Source: Plasmodium malariae
Taxonomy: Eukaryota; Apicomplexa; Aconoidasida; Haemosporida; Plasmodiidae
Direction of reading: 5' to 3'
NCBI RefSeq assembly: GCF_900090045.1
Contig: NC_041788.1
Location: 372,001-436,000 of the forward strand
DNA length: 64,000 bases
Under the pieces are notes generated by a model. That model did not search any database. It was not told the origin of the DNA and was given only the letters and a program-made list of their open reading frames with translations. The translations under genes were made by a program, and so were the position numbers. This document shows, one piece after another, positions 13,475 through 26,987 of this stretch. Positions within the stretch are counted from its first letter, which is position 1; each line of letters begins with the position of its first letter.

Positions 13475-15546
13475 AATTTAAAATTTAACCTACTTCAATT
13501 TTTTCAGTCGAATTCTTTTAGTTATTATGAATTTTATCATTTTATATATTTTTTCTTTCCTTAAATATTTGCCTTTTCAACATTTTTCTAAAATATCATT
13601 TATATAAAGTTTAACTTATGCATACAATATTCATTCTATATATGCAAGATTAAATGTTACAAAAGAAGTTAATATTAGTATTATCCGAAACATTAAGTTA
13701 TAATTATATTTTAAATAGAAATTCTTGCATAATGAACGAAAGTGTAAAACTTTTATCTTTTTTAGAACGTTATATTTAATAACTACGGTAATACAAAATT
13801 TATACTAATATGTAATCCAATGAAATTAGTCGAAAATATTAATTATAAAAATTCCTTAATGTCTTATATTAATAAAATATATGGTTTTTCTAAAAAAAAA
13901 GATTACTTCATACAGTATGCATAGTTTAATAGATAACTAAAATATGATAAAATTTAAAATTATCTAAGGTACATACTACAGATCTAAAAAAAAAAAAATT
14001 ATATTTAAATGAACAAATAAAATTATATAAATAATTTTTTCCGTAAATTTTTATATAATTGATCAACCCTTTCTCTTATTAATTTATAATATAGCATCGA
14101 ATTCTGAATATTTTAACACACCTTTTGGTTTGAATTTTTATAATTTACTTATTGTTATATCAATAGCTAAATCATTTAGTAAAAGAACATTATGCTTCTC
14201 TCCCAATGGTTATTATTAAAAGAAATGTAAATATAAATATAATTATAATAAATAAATAAATGTCTTCAATATATATGTGCTAAAATTATTATTTAAGGAT
14301 GACGTACAAAGGTAAATAACCCCGCTTATATATAAATAAATATAATTTCTATAAAATGTGTATATAGTAAATTTTCCATAAAATTGAAATACCATTTTCC
14401 GGTATCATTATGTTTAATACGGTTGTAGTGTCTCTTGTTAATTCATTATCTATTAACAATCTTCGTAGTAAGCCATTAAACATGTCTTTTTATATCATTT
14501 TTTCTTTTTTTATATATGAAAAAGTTTACACTTAACATGAGAAAAAATTAATGTGATAATTAAAAAAAAAAAAAAAACTTATCTGTTTAACGATATACAT
14601 AATATAATAAAAAAAATAATTATGTGTGCTTTTACCTAAAAAATATGAGGGGTGTTTGCTTGAGAGCAATTAAAAAAAGAAAAAAGATAGATAAACTCAA
14701 ATGTTTTAAAGAATATACGAATTTATGTTTAAAGGACACATATATTTACGCTAAAATTTATCCTGAATTTTTATATTTTGTTTTAATTATTTATATCTAT
14801 TTTTATATATATACATATAATATGGGTAATTTTTTTTAAGTTGTATTTATTTAAAATATTGTTATATAATAAAGATATTTTTAATATGAAACCTTCACAG
14901 TATAACAAGATTAGCACTATAGCTTTATATATGAAAAAAATGTTTGCGCGAAACCATAAAATGTTGTAGCCTTGATAAAAATATATATTTTTAAATGAAT
15001 GAAATTTATTAAATAAAAACGAGACAATTCACTATGCATTAATTAACATTTTAACGCTATTTTCATGTTTTCTTTATTTCTATATTTAAGAAAAATATTA
15101 AATTAGAACAGAAAAAATAATAATAAATAAATAAATATTATAGTATAAAATATTCCAAAGATTTTGCATCATAGAGGTAATTCAAATCGATAAAATATAC
15201 GTACATGAATAAAATACATAAAAATAATCTATTCTTAAATGTGGAAGCTTATATAATAATTTTGCAAAAAAAAAAAAAATTAATTTTTAAAAGGATAGAG
15301 TTATAATTTTTCTATGTATGTTTGGTTATTCTTTTACGAATTATGTTATAAAATTTTATTATATATATTTTGATTAAACTAGAAATTTGATACTGTTTTG
15401 TAATTTTATTTTATTTTATTTTATTTTATTTTTTAAGTTTTTTTGGTAGAACCAAATTTAGTAATTTAATTTTCTCTCTCGAAATACAAAAAAGTGAATA
15501 TTAATTATAGTAAAATTTATACAGAATTGCCATTGTATTTTAAAGC

Positions 15547-15584
<38 letters not shown>

Positions 15585-15657
15585 TTATTTATTTATTTAC
15601 ATTTATATTTAATTTAAATAATTTTTTTTTTTTATTTTTGATTAAAATATATAAAAC
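11662..15657. other. Gene-poor AT-rich region
   Basis: About 4 kb without a supported gene. It holds (TA)n tracts at 12490-12512 and 13437-13472, and a CA-rich stretch lies just before it at 11421-11442. Short open frames at 13235-13429 (+, hydrophobic, starts at TTG) and 14624-14839 (+, Lys- then Tyr/Ile-rich) have no convincing start, splice partner or family signature. The latter could be a remnant exon. Confidence 0.5.
15549..15599. repeat. (AT)n followed by (TTTA)n microsatellite in the 5' flank
   Basis: A run of AT dinucleotides (15549-15580) passes directly into five TTTA units (to about 15599), about 60 bp upstream of the ATG at 15658. Length variation here could affect promoter or leader length of that gene. 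Confidence 0.85.
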
Positions 15658-16063
15658 ATGGATAAAGCTAAGGAATTATTAGGAAGCTTTGATTTCTCTG
15701 AATTGAAAAATTTACTTCTAAAATGTAATTCTGAGACATTTTTAAAATTTAATACATTTACACTTTCTGTAGCTATAATTATAGGTATAGCTTCGGTATA
15801 TGCTGCTAATTATTTACTTAACACCTGCAGTATGGTAATATTAAAATTTTATACAACTTTTTATACAAACATTTTTACCTCTTTTATACAGTATATTTTT
15901 TTAATATCATAAAAAATTTATTCTTATTAAAAATAATTTATATATCGTTTAATCTTTTCAGGAAAGAACAGAAAAAGACTTAGATGATGAAGTAATTAAA
16001 ATAAGAGCAGATCAAAAAAGTAGTAAAAAAGACGAAGCAGAGAAAAATGCCAGTTGTTCATAA
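15658..16063 (+). CDS. Small two-exon single-pass membrane protein, 92 aa, function unknown
   Basis: Exon 1 (15658-15834) starts MDKAKELLGSFDFSELK and contains one hydrophobic segment (about residues 36-55, TLSVAIIIGIASVYAANYLL). It ends at ATG|GTAATA. Exon 2 (15962-16063) follows a TTTTCAG acceptor in phase 0 and adds 33 charged residues, starting ERTEKDLDDEVIKIRADQK and ending NASCS. The 127-bp intron is typical for Plasmodium. There is no N-terminal signal peptide and no PEXEL. The layout is an amphipathic N-terminus, one TM and a charged tail rich in Lys/Asp/Glu. Near-canonical splice sites and the sharp amino-acid change from the flanks argue it is real and intact. ETRAMP-type proteins are similar in size but carry a signal peptide and usually one exon, so I do not assign it there. 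Confidence 0.7.
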
Positions 16064-18215
16064 TCTTTTTAATTATAATTTGATAATTGCTGGGACACAA
16101 TAAAACGCGTCTATGAAATATGAAATAAACAAATGATATTAAAGAAAAACAAAAAAGGAATGAACGAAGAATTAGTTAAAAAAATCACAGAGCCAGTGCT
16201 GGTATAACGAAAAATATGTGATAATAGAAACATTAATACACCATGAAATTTTATAGGTTGAATGTATTATGAAAAAAAAAAAAAAAAGAGGGAAGCATTT
16301 TATAATAATATTATGTGTAATGTGTAGATTTCTAAATATTAATTTTTTTTTAATGTATGAACAGTAAAGAACTGTATAATTATCTATTTGAAAAAAGTAC
16401 ACCATGGTTAACATAGAAAACTGAATACAAAAAATAAATGTTGAAAGGAATGGTAACAATACTAAATTGGTAAAATGACTATATAAAGTACAGAAGGAAA
16501 TTTCTTCCCCTAATGGAAAGAAAAAAGGACGAATATATAAAAGAATCAATGAAAATTTTTCGTTCAAAGTAAATTTATATATAAATAATTACGAAGAATA
16601 AATAATTTTAATGGAAAAGTGATAAACGTGTTTAATTTAAAATGAATAGATAACATACTTTGTAAGATATAAATACTTGCATAGAAGCACAAATGTGCTG
16701 ATTATAGAAATGAAAAACTTCAATTTTTTAAGAAAAAATTATTCATAAATAATAGATCATATAATGGATCAAATTAAATAAGTTAAAATTTCTCTTCTAT
16801 TAATTTGGAAATATTTATTTTAATCAATAGTTGTCGAAAAAGAGAAATAAATAAACATACAAAAAATAAATAAAAACTTTAAAAGATCCAAATAATAAAA
16901 ATTTCCTAATCTTGATGTTATCTGTTATATATTTTTTTTCAACAGAAACTAGTTATATTGATTTATAAAAAATGATAAACTCTGAAAGTAAACAAATTTA
17001 AACCATAAGAACATACTTAATTTTTATATGTGAAATAAGGAATAAATTCAAAAAGCAGTTCTTAAAAACGTGATTAAATAACCAATAAAAATTTTTATCG
17101 TTTTCTATTTATACGAAGTATATTATGTAAGTGTATACATATATATGTGCTAGTTGAATTTGCCATACATACAATTTTTTTCTTTTTTTATGTATCATGC
17201 TTTCTTAATATTAGAAAATTGTGATTTTTCATTAAGAAATTTGTTTCTTTTATTGCCGCTAATTATAAAAAATGTTTGATAAAATTATTTGTTACTAATT
17301 ACATAGAGTTATTTATATTATAATGCTAATGAATATGAATTTTATAAAAAAATAATATATATTTTGAATAGATATATATATATATAGGAAATCAATAAAT
17401 GGATATATTAAAAAAAAAAAACGAGAAAAAACATGCTTTATAATCCTATATAACAATCATTCTATACGTTAAATTGAAATATTATTTGTACGTATAGCTT
17501 ACACAAAGCAAGAAGTTACACAACCCATTCAATCATAAACTTTAATTTCTTTAAATCACAGAACAAACGCAATCATTTATATTGAAAAATAAGCCTCCCT
17601 TTAATTATACATTCGAATTAATAACGTTCAATATTATCAAACTGATATCCTAAATTCAACTAGTTCGTTTTTGAAAAAACACACTTGTTATATTCACACT
17701 ATTTTTTTTTTTTTTTTTTTGTATAAACCATTTTTGTCTATTCTTTAACAAAAAATGTAAGTTTCATCTAATCTGAATTATTCTAATATTATAATATAAT
17801 ATGTTAGATTGCTTATTATTAACATCTCCTTAAAAATAAATTAAATATATTTTATGTGTGCTATATACATTTACATGTGAACGTAATAACAAATTTAAAG
17901 ATCTTTTTATTTAGAAGAAACATGTGAATTACTATAAAATCTTTCAAAATATGTAGTCACAAATTTATAAATCAGATGACACTATACAAAATGTTATTAT
18001 ATACTAAATTCAATATATTGAAAATGTGCGAGATATTTTTTTAATCGTACGTCAAAAAAAAAAAAAAAAAAAATTTCGTAATATAATAAAATTTATGGAC
18101 TTTTATAATTGAATCTAATACAAACATATAAAGGTAAAAACTGTTTTAACAGATCCTATGTTATATATACACATATATATATAATATATATATATATATA
18201 TTTGTGTGTGTGTAG
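16064..18215. other. AT-rich intergenic region
   Basis: No gene supported. A minus-strand open frame at 16172-16567 is dominated by Phe/Ile/Ser/Tyr and overlaps the likely 3' UTR of the 15.66-kb gene, so I do not call it. A plus-strand stretch at 17460-17690 has mixed composition (for example NVQYYQTDILNSTSSFLKKH in one frame) and could be an upstream exon of the decayed gene at 18.2 kb. Poly(T) at 17702-17720 and poly(A) at 18055-18073. Confidence 0.45.
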
Positions 18216-18597
18216 CTAAATGCAGTGTAGAAAAAATGGAATCATATTTGAACGATGAATTTTTACATTTTATCTTAGGATTCTACAACATATTAAAATG
18301 TACAATCCAAACAAAATACATCAGCCATAAAACTATAAAAATGCGCGCAATGCGTCCTCGGAACACATATAAAAAGACATTCATTTAATAAAAACATAAA
18401 TTAACGTCATAGGAACATGTTTAAAATTTGATGAATGCATAGATGGTTACAATGAACAAGAAATTAAAAAAAAATGCACGTAAAAACTTGGGATAAACGC
18501 ATTACCTTTTAAATGTGTAAAAACATCCATAGGCCAATTATACGTGGAAATCAGAATTCTTAAGCAAATGACATTTAATAAAAATTCTAAAAATTAG
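18216..18597 (+). pseudogene. Decayed Cys-containing gene fragment, family not recognised
   Basis: After an acceptor-like GTGTAG, a frame from 18216 to 18388 reads KCSVEKMESYLNDEFLHFIL and ends at TAA. A second frame, 18412-18597, reads CLKFDECIDGYNEQEIKKKC, then an in-frame TAA at 18481-18483, then LGINALPFKCVKTSIGQLYV to a TAG at 18595. Regular Cys spacing and mixed composition mark this as former coding sequence, probably secreted, with at least one frameshift and one nonsense codon. I do not recognise the family. Confidence 0.5.
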
Positions 18598-20271
18598 TGA
18601 ACACACACAAAAAGATTTCTTTCCAATATTTGTCATATGGACGGTTATGGTAAAACACAACATTCATTAAAAAATTTGCACATAATAAAAGTTTATAAAC
18701 AAAAAATTAACTAGATAATGTACATAATAAGTGGTGAATCATAAAATTAAAATATTACTAATATATTTAATGATTATGTCATTGACAACCAAATAATTCA
18801 CTCTTAATCCTTTCTTAATTATAGATAATCGAATGTGTAACGCTAGTAATGATAAAAAATTACATTAAATTATGCAACATATAGATTAATAAATAATAGT
18901 AATAATAAACAAAACATCATTTTTAACTAACGTACAATTTGTTAAATAAATTATATTTTACAGGTAAATATATTAAAAAAAAAAAAAATCATACTTTGAC
19001 GTATTCATATTATTAATTTATGAAAACAATAAAATACATAAAATATTTTACAACATTTAACTATAACATTTGAACTAATAATACGAGAATAAAAAAGAAA
19101 ATACAAAATTGGAAATAAAATGATAATTCATAAAAAAAATGAGTATTTAATAAAAATACGTTATATATTCAATCACATATAATAAGAAATAAACTTATTA
19201 TTCATTATTATATACTTTAAAAGTACATCTTATAAATGTAAAATAAAAATTAGTTAACTTCTTCATAGGTAGTATTTTATGTATAAACTAGTGCTATCCG
19301 TAAAAAGTAAACATACATGTATTTATTTATATATTTCCTTGTAGTAAAAGAACACATTTATGGAAAAATGCTATAGAAAATATTACCAGTTTTATATCCA
19401 TACTATTCAAATTATGTCAAATAAATCCTTGAATCATAAATTTTACTATAAATCGATATTTATTTGTTAAAGTGTGCTCTTAATGAAAATTACTCAGAAT
19501 TACTTAAAAAATTAATTAGTACATTAAATTATTGATATGTTCAGGCTTCAAAATTTTAAAACTGTAATGCTGTACATATATAATAAATATGTTTATGCAC
19601 CTATTGAACTAAATATATGTATATTTACAAATTAAAATATTATAAAATGTTTATCATTATTAAATTATATATAATATATATGATTGACAGTGTATATCAT
19701 ACTTTTTTAATATTTGCTCCAATATTAATTTTTTTTTATAATCTATTACGAAAAAAATAAAAAAAAAAGTTTTATTACTTTTTAAATGTCCTACAAAACT
19801 TTTAATTATTCTATTTTTTTTATTTTATTCCTTTTTTAATTACCTGAAAATTTTAAAATCTATTCCATTATATTCATTTTTCAATTTTTTTTTTTTTTTA
19901 AATTATCAACAAAAAAAATAAAAAATTAAATAAATGTATGTATAATTACGAAATGTTTAACTTTTGTATTAGTGTAATATTCAATATTTTCTTCCTTTTT
20001 AAAATTTAAAACGTATATTTTGTAATCTTTTGTTATGCATGTTTTCAACATTGTGCATTCTGATATTCTTTATTTAGTACTAAAATATTTTAGTAGTATT
20101 AATTTTTGTGTATAAATAATTTTAAAATATATTTTTATTTTAAAAATAAATGGAGAATTAAAATAAACATTATTATATTATTATTCTGAATATACTTCTA
20201 TTCCAGAAAAAATCCATACGGTCATATTAAAATTATAATTTTAAAATATAAAAAATATAAATGAATGTTCA
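18598..20271. other. AT-rich intergenic region
   Basis: No coding signal seen on either strand. Homopolymer A/T tracts are frequent, including poly(T) around 19887-19900 and poly(A)-rich stretches near 19750 and 19915. It is the presumed promoter region of the exported-protein gene starting at 20272. Confidence 0.5.
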
Positions 20272-21152
20272 ATGAAATATAAAAGGAATTTTTTTCTTAT
20301 TTACACAGAACGATATTTAATTACCTTTATCATTTTGGCACTGCAATACTTGAATAATGTGAGAAATAATCACATGTATATAAAGATTTACATATATATA
20401 AATGTATATATATTTATATATAATTTTTTTTTTTTTTTATTTAATATTTTTTTAATTACAACTATGATTTTTTCATTAATATTAAAATATTTATTTTATT
20501 ATTATATACACCTAATGATTATTCTTATTTTTAGAGTGCTTTTAGAAGACCCTGGAATAACGGACAAATTGAACACAACAAACAATGTTTTAAAACTCCT
20601 AGGGTATTACTAGAATATGATTACCTTTTTGAAGATGTGCCTAAAGTAAATATTTTAGATGAGGATATATATAATGAAAGGGAAAAATATAGTAAGGGGG
20701 GTTTCTATAAAAATTTAGAAGAAAAGACGAATGATTATTTAAAAAAAAGTACGGAACGAACATCAAAATCAGGATTAAAAAAATATGTAGCGTCTTTAGA
20801 GAAACAGAATGCTTATATTCCGAAAGAGAAAGAGATTGAAGTATGCAGTTAGTATTCAAGGAAGCATAATAATGAAGATGTGGAAAATATTAAATTAAAT
20901 GTAGATTTAAATGTGGATAAAGAAGAAATTATATCCATTGATGAAATATTAGATGCAATGGATGAATGTAAAGATACAAATTGGAGTGTAAAAAATGATT
21001 GTGAAAATGGTGATAAAAACATTAAAAAAAAATTTAAAAAGTTTGTTAAGTATATTTTTATGTTTACTCCATTTATTTTCTTATATCTGATTAAAGAAGT
21101 TTATTCATTTGTTGAGGATTATGTTTTTCGTAATCTGCTAAAACTATTTTAA
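20272..21152 (+). pseudogene. Two-exon PEXEL exported-protein gene with one in-frame stop
   Basis: Exon 1 (20272-20358, 29 codons) encodes a signal-like sequence (YLITFIILALQYLNN) and ends at AAT|GTGAGA. Exon 2 (20535-21152) follows a TTTTTAG acceptor in phase 0. Residues 52-56 are RVLLE, a canonical PEXEL. The middle is charged (ILDEDIYNEREKYSKGGFYK) and the C-terminus carries a hydrophobic segment (FVKYIFMFTPFIFLYLI) ending LLKLF. A TAG at 20850-20852 interrupts an otherwise open 206-codon frame. The frame continues unchanged on both sides with the same composition, so this is one gene with a single nonsense codon, not two genes. Loss is recent, or the stop is a base-call error or polymorphism. 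Full product would be about 234 residues. No family assigned. Confidence 0.75.
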
Positions 21153-22514
21153 TCATTTGACCTGTTCGAGAATTTTACATATTCTTGACTGCACAAATGA
21201 AAAATGTGAAATGATAACAAACCACGTATATTTTTTTTTAATAAAAATTTTGTTCACGAAAAAATAATTAACATAGATGCTAGGAATTAATAATATGTAG
21301 AGAATTTCTTTATTCAAAGAAGTAAACAATATAAATCAGTATATATAATAACATAAATTTAATATAATTAAAAGTTCCCACATTCATGAATAATTTATAA
21401 GTAATTTATTATTTCGTAATTTTACGCTTTTAAAAAAATGTTAAATATATGTTATTATTTTTTTTGTAATCTTATATTGTTTTCATAATTTACCAATATA
21501 TTTAAATTGTGTTTATTCTTTGTCATGCAAATTGTGTTATCCTTATAGGCGTCTTTTGCACGCAAATATATTTTTGAATGAAAAAAAAAGGGAAATGTAC
21601 ATATGTATATATATATATGTATATATATATGCGTACTGCACCTAACTTCTGTTAGACCTAATTTCTATGTAATTATGTTGATGTTATGGTACAGTACGTG
21701 CATACATGTGTATATATGTATTTGTAGATTTTTATAGATAGCAGGAACTCTGTTTCATCTTTAAATGATTCATTTAAATAAAATTTTAAAGTATGAATTT
21801 TTTATTTTAACTGAAACATAAGTAAAAACTTCATATGTCTATAATTCCATACAAAAAAGGAATCTACAATTATTAAAAATATATATTGTGTCAAATGAAC
21901 AAAGGTATTATACATTTTCTTATTTTTATTAGTCATATAGACAATAAATCTCATGCAAATTTTCCAATAATGTCCATGATGCTTTATTTTACTATTATAT
22001 ATTTATAAAGAAAATACGAAAAAGCATAATAGAGAATTGTTAAAACGAATATCTTCTTTTAAAACCTAATTTTAATTTTATTTATATTCTCTTACGTTAA
22101 GAGTTGTATGCCGCATATTCCTGTGCATTCATATTTATATTCTTCTTTGTGCTTTTTAAAATATGTTTTGTACTTCAGTTATTTAAAGTAATTTCTATAC
22201 GGTAAAAGAATTAATGTTTTTTATCTGAAATTACAGTTCCCTCTGTAAAAATATGTATTTGTTATATTTAAATTACATAATAAAATACATCAGTATAATT
22301 CATAATTTGAAATGTTTAAGACAAAATACCTTTTTTATTCATTTTGTGCATTTTGAATTTCATTATTCTATTCAAATTTTACTACTTAAAAAAAATATGC
22401 TACAAAGATATATTAAAAAAAAATTTATATATGAATATATAAATATATATACATTTATATTTTCCAGAAACATAAAACCATATAAGCACTGTTCGTAAAA
22501 ATTGAACACAATAT
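21153..22514. other. AT-rich intergenic region
   Basis: 3' flank of the exported-protein pseudogene. A TATATG-rich microsatellite lies at 21602-21631. An open frame at 22253-22498 (+) is Tyr/Ile/Lys-rich low complexity and I do not call it. Confidence 0.5.
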
Positions 22515-24681
22515 TTATGTTAACTGCAATCGGAATTCTCCTTCCTTTAGTACAATGAAATGATATTTCTTTAAAGAATCTATATTCATAAGGACATTGT
22601 TATAATACTTTTTATATATCTTATTTTTCACTTTTTAATTACTGATTAAGCGCTCTCATGATAACATCTTTAAAGTTCTATTTCACTTTTATTCTAAAAG
22701 TGACTGGGAAATCCATGTACATGCTAAAGTATTATATAAATTATTGTACACATACATGTATACATAAATTAAAACATATGATTTTCATGAGATATATTTT
22801 TTTTAATAATAATTTATTTATTCAAGACATATTAAATTTTAACATTTAACCTTAATGTAGTCCTGCTATAATATAATCGTTACTATGTGCTATATTATTT
22901 GCTATTCGAATAGGGTACATTTTTTCACTTCGTTTTATAAGTCAAATCTAATAAGAATAAAATATTCACATTAGAACAACTATGCCATAAAATATAAAAT
23001 AAGTACAGGCTATTATATAAAAAATAAAAAATTAAAAAAAATTTATATAATTTCCTTCTATTTATATAGAGTTCTATGAACAAGCAGAACTTTTCTTATT
23101 GCGATATCCCTTAGTAAGAGGAAATATATATTAGTATTTCCAGCTCTTTTTACATCATAAAACACAAGTAAAACATTATTTTTGCCTTGTTATTCTATTG
23201 AGGATTACTTCTGTATCACTTGAGAATGTGTTAATTATATTTCATTTTAACTTTTATGATGACTTAGAAATACTTTAGCATGCATATTAATTAACCCATT
23301 AGTCAAATGAATGAAAATTATATACAATTTGTTTGTAATAATAAATTTTCCATATTAACTAAAAAATTCTTACAACAATATAATAAAAAACTGATACATT
23401 ATATATAATATATTTCAAAGTTAATTTTCCCAAGATATAATTTGTAGTCTTAACATATGATTTTCGTAAACCATAAAAATATATAAAGAAATAAAATAAC
23501 AATGGAGGCATAATATCATTAATTTACAACATTCTTCAGTTTTTGGCATATATACATTTTTTTCATATATATAAGTATACGTTTTCGTCATTTTAGTATA
23601 TCGTGAATATAATACTCATTTTGTCATAACACCGTTTTGGTGCTCATCTAGTATTGTATCATTATTCATTATATTAATGGCATAAAAAATTACATTTATA
23701 TTGCGCTTATTAATATTTTTGTTAATTCTATACTATTCTATTTAATTTGGTTAACATATAAAAATTATTCACATTTTTAAACCTATAAAATTTTACGTGT
23801 GAAGTTAAATAAAGATCTAGCAGTGAAAACAATACGTATTGACATGTCAAAACTACTACATAAAACTGATCTTTTTAAATATCAGCTAGTTTTTTCAAAA
23901 AAATCGATAATTTCTTACTTTTTATAATTTTGAAATCGTCATTATGGTTTGTGCCTGAGGAAAAGCTTCAATTACATGCTCTAACTGCACCATTGACATA
24001 TTCACAGGATCTTCTTATGTTTCAAACTATTTATACATATATATATGTATGAATATTGCTAAATATAACTCCTACTTTCTAAGGAGGCCACAATTTGCTA
24101 AACACTAATTTGATAATATAGTCATTTACAACATTTTATAGAACTTCTTTGTAGTAAATTTTTAAACAACATCCATAAATTGCAAACATGTATCTATTAT
24201 AATTCTTTCACTATTCCTTTAATTAAGTTGGAAACTCAAGAAGATTATAATTTTTTAAGAGCTTATATTTTACTGCTCATTCATGACAACTAGATAATAA
24301 TTATGTAGTGTCCGGTTACCATAAAATGAATATACATTAAAACGAGGATAATACTTTCAACAAATATATTATTTTTCTATATTTTTATTAATTTGTGTTG
24401 TAAATATTTTTTTTTTCTTTTTTTCTGCTTATATGAAGTATTTTAAATAATATTATAGTGAAGTCCTTCCTGGGGGTATGATTCAAGTTAGCACCACAAA
24501 AAAGTGAAAATGTAACATTAAAAAATAAATTTCCTCTAAAGTTTTTTATAAAAAAATATTTATAATTAACATTTTGCTCTTTATAAATTCGTAGTTCCAT
24601 ATAGTAAAATAGCATAAGAAATAAAAGCTTATTTAAATTGAAGCTTGATTTTGAATTATTTTTACAAAAATACTTTGACAT
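22515..24681 (-). pseudogene. Possible large decayed gene, protein-like fragments in series
   Basis: Reading the minus strand downward there are five protein-like pieces. 24388-24681 starts at an ATG and looks like a first exon with a hydrophobic core (LNKLLFLMLFYYMEL). 23926-24018 has the most protein-like local composition (VQLEHVIEAFPQAQT). 23430-23700 is open except for one stop (contains NVYMPKTEECCKLM). 23083-23190 contains VFYDVKRAGNTNIYF. 22515-22610 contains YHFIVLKEGEFRLQ. Each has ordinary composition inside noise-like AT sequence, in shifting frames. This fits one long gene decaying on the minus strand, but the pieces could have separate origins. I do not recognise the family. Confidence 0.35.
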
Positions 24682-26987
24682 AGTAATTTGTTACTAGGAG
24701 TTTTACTTATATTTGTTGTCTCATTTTAAATTTGACATTTATTGTATGTCATTATAATAGACAATAAAATTTACAGCGCTGAATTTAAAGCATTCGAGAA
24801 CAATGAAAATTTTCACAATTTATTTTCATATAAAATAGTATAATAAGAAATAAAATTCCATTACAATAATATATCAATTGGAAAATTACATATATTTTTA
24901 TATAAAATTGTTACAATGCTTATTTAAAATGGATCTTCGTTAATGAAAAGAAAAAAAGAAAAAATATATCTAATCTTAAGACACACAAGATAGAGAAAAC
25001 ATTTGATAAAAAGTATTTACAAAAAAAAATTAAATGCCTATTTTGAATGTACTATAATTTAATGAAGTGTTCCGTTAAAAATATGAAACTAGAGATCTTA
25101 TGGAGATATTAAACAAAAAAGACCTTACATTTGGTTATTAGGAATTCTTAAATAAAAGATAACAATAAGTATTTTCTGCAAATAAAAAAATAAGTCCAAA
25201 TGTTGTACTCAAAAAATTTTTAGTAACAAATATTTATAAAAAAAAAAATTATATTAAGATGATATTTGTTTGCATCGAAGAAAACATTACTTACATGTTT
25301 TATTATTAGTGTCTCAATTTATTTTAACAACCTTTTTGCTATACATAATACCTTGACTACATGGAATTAAAAAACTATTTTTTTTAATTATAAAAAAATC
25401 CACATCCTTTTTCTTTTTATGTTGTAACAGAAAAAAGTATGCCATAATGAAGCAGTATTTTTAATATATGTGTTTGCTTTATATTTCATACTATATATAA
25501 CAATTTCAACCTATATTTTACGTCGTTAGTTAAATTTAGAATTCATTAATTAATCACATACTACTAGTATAGTAGTTTATTTTAACAATAATCAAACAGC
25601 TATATGTATTGTATTCATACTAAATAAAAACTTCTGATATAAAACCTTATTTGATCTAACGGATTTTATAATTCCTTTTATTATAATATTGCAATTAAAT
25701 TTTTATTAATTTATTACATCCATTTATTGACTATTTTATTAAAGCTAAGATTCCACAAAAATACCTTTATTCATTCGTTAAAAACGCCATTTTTTGTATT
25801 ATTTAACCTATTTTACTATTCTGTGAAATTTGTATTTTTTTTTTTTTTTGGATTTTCGTTTTTTTAATTAGAATTAAATAAAAAAATATTTTCAATAAAG
25901 AAAATATATTTTACGAGTATTTAAATTTTTATTATTTTGTTGTTTCTTTATACCTAGTTATAAAGAAATAATATATAAATAACATGTAAATAGAATAATT
26001 TATAAAGTAACCCACATATGGGTTTATTGACGTCAAAAGGTAATGCAACCTATATATAGAAGGATACAATTTTATAATTCATTCCATCCAATAATGATTA
26101 ATTAATATAAAAAAGGCAAAAATATTATTATTTAAACATAACATTTATATAATTTTTATACACATAATGATTATTAATTTTTCGTATTACTATAGAAACA
26201 ACTTAATTATTGTTTTATTTTTTTTATTTTATTTTTTATAATGAAATTATCCTATAAACATACTATATTTTTTTTAAATATTTTATATTTTATTATATAT
26301 ATTTTTATTTATTATCTCAGCACTTTGTAATATTAAACCTACAAAATAAATTTTTGAAAAAAAAAAATAAATTAGATATGTCGATCCCGTACGCTTAATA
26401 ATAATAATTTAATATTATAAAACATATTTATTATTGTTTATTGTAAGAGTTATTTTTAAACTGTATTTATGATGTTATTAATATTTTTAAAAAATTTACC
26501 CATATATGTTATTTTTAAATTTTCTTTTTTCAAATATCTTTTTATTGAAGAATAACTGTATTTAACATAATTATATAAAATTTGAGTATTTATTTGAAAA
26601 AAACCTAAATTTTTTTTAATTATTTTTATTAAAATGTAATATATATAAAATTTTTTTAAAATAATATTTTTTTTTTATATATAAAACAATTTGCGAAATT
26701 TTTTTATAAATGTATTTTTTTTTTTCTGTTATTTAAACAATAATATAATTATATATATATATATATATATTTATTTATTTATTTATTTGAATAAAAGGAA
26801 AAAAAATATTTAAGATTGTAATTATAGTCTTATAATAATTAAAAAATAGAATAATTTAGTTATTTGTTGAATATATTTTTAATATTAAAAAGACAACTTC
26901 CAGTAGTTTTTATAGTTTTTAAATGCAATAAATTTAGAAATTATTTGATATTGCTATTATGATATTATATATATATAGGAAGAAAAA
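24682..26987. other. Gene-poor region upstream of the 27-kb exported gene
   Basis: No coding signal on either strand. AT content rises further toward the right end, with long runs of T, A and TA, including (TA)n plus (TTTA)n at 26749-26789, typical of a Plasmodium promoter/5' UTR. Confidence 0.5.

Noticed and set aside
16172..16567. 131-codon minus-strand open frame
   Set aside because: Phe/Ile/Tyr/Ser-rich, lies over the 3' flank of a plus-strand gene, and has no family or splice signal.
20641..20859. Open frame opposite the 20-kb exported gene
   Set aside because: Antisense shadow of the PEXEL gene's exon 2.
22253..22849. Two plus-strand open frames of 63-81 codons
   Set aside because: Tyr/Ile/Lys/His-rich low complexity without start context or splice partner; the opposite strand carries the more protein-like text.
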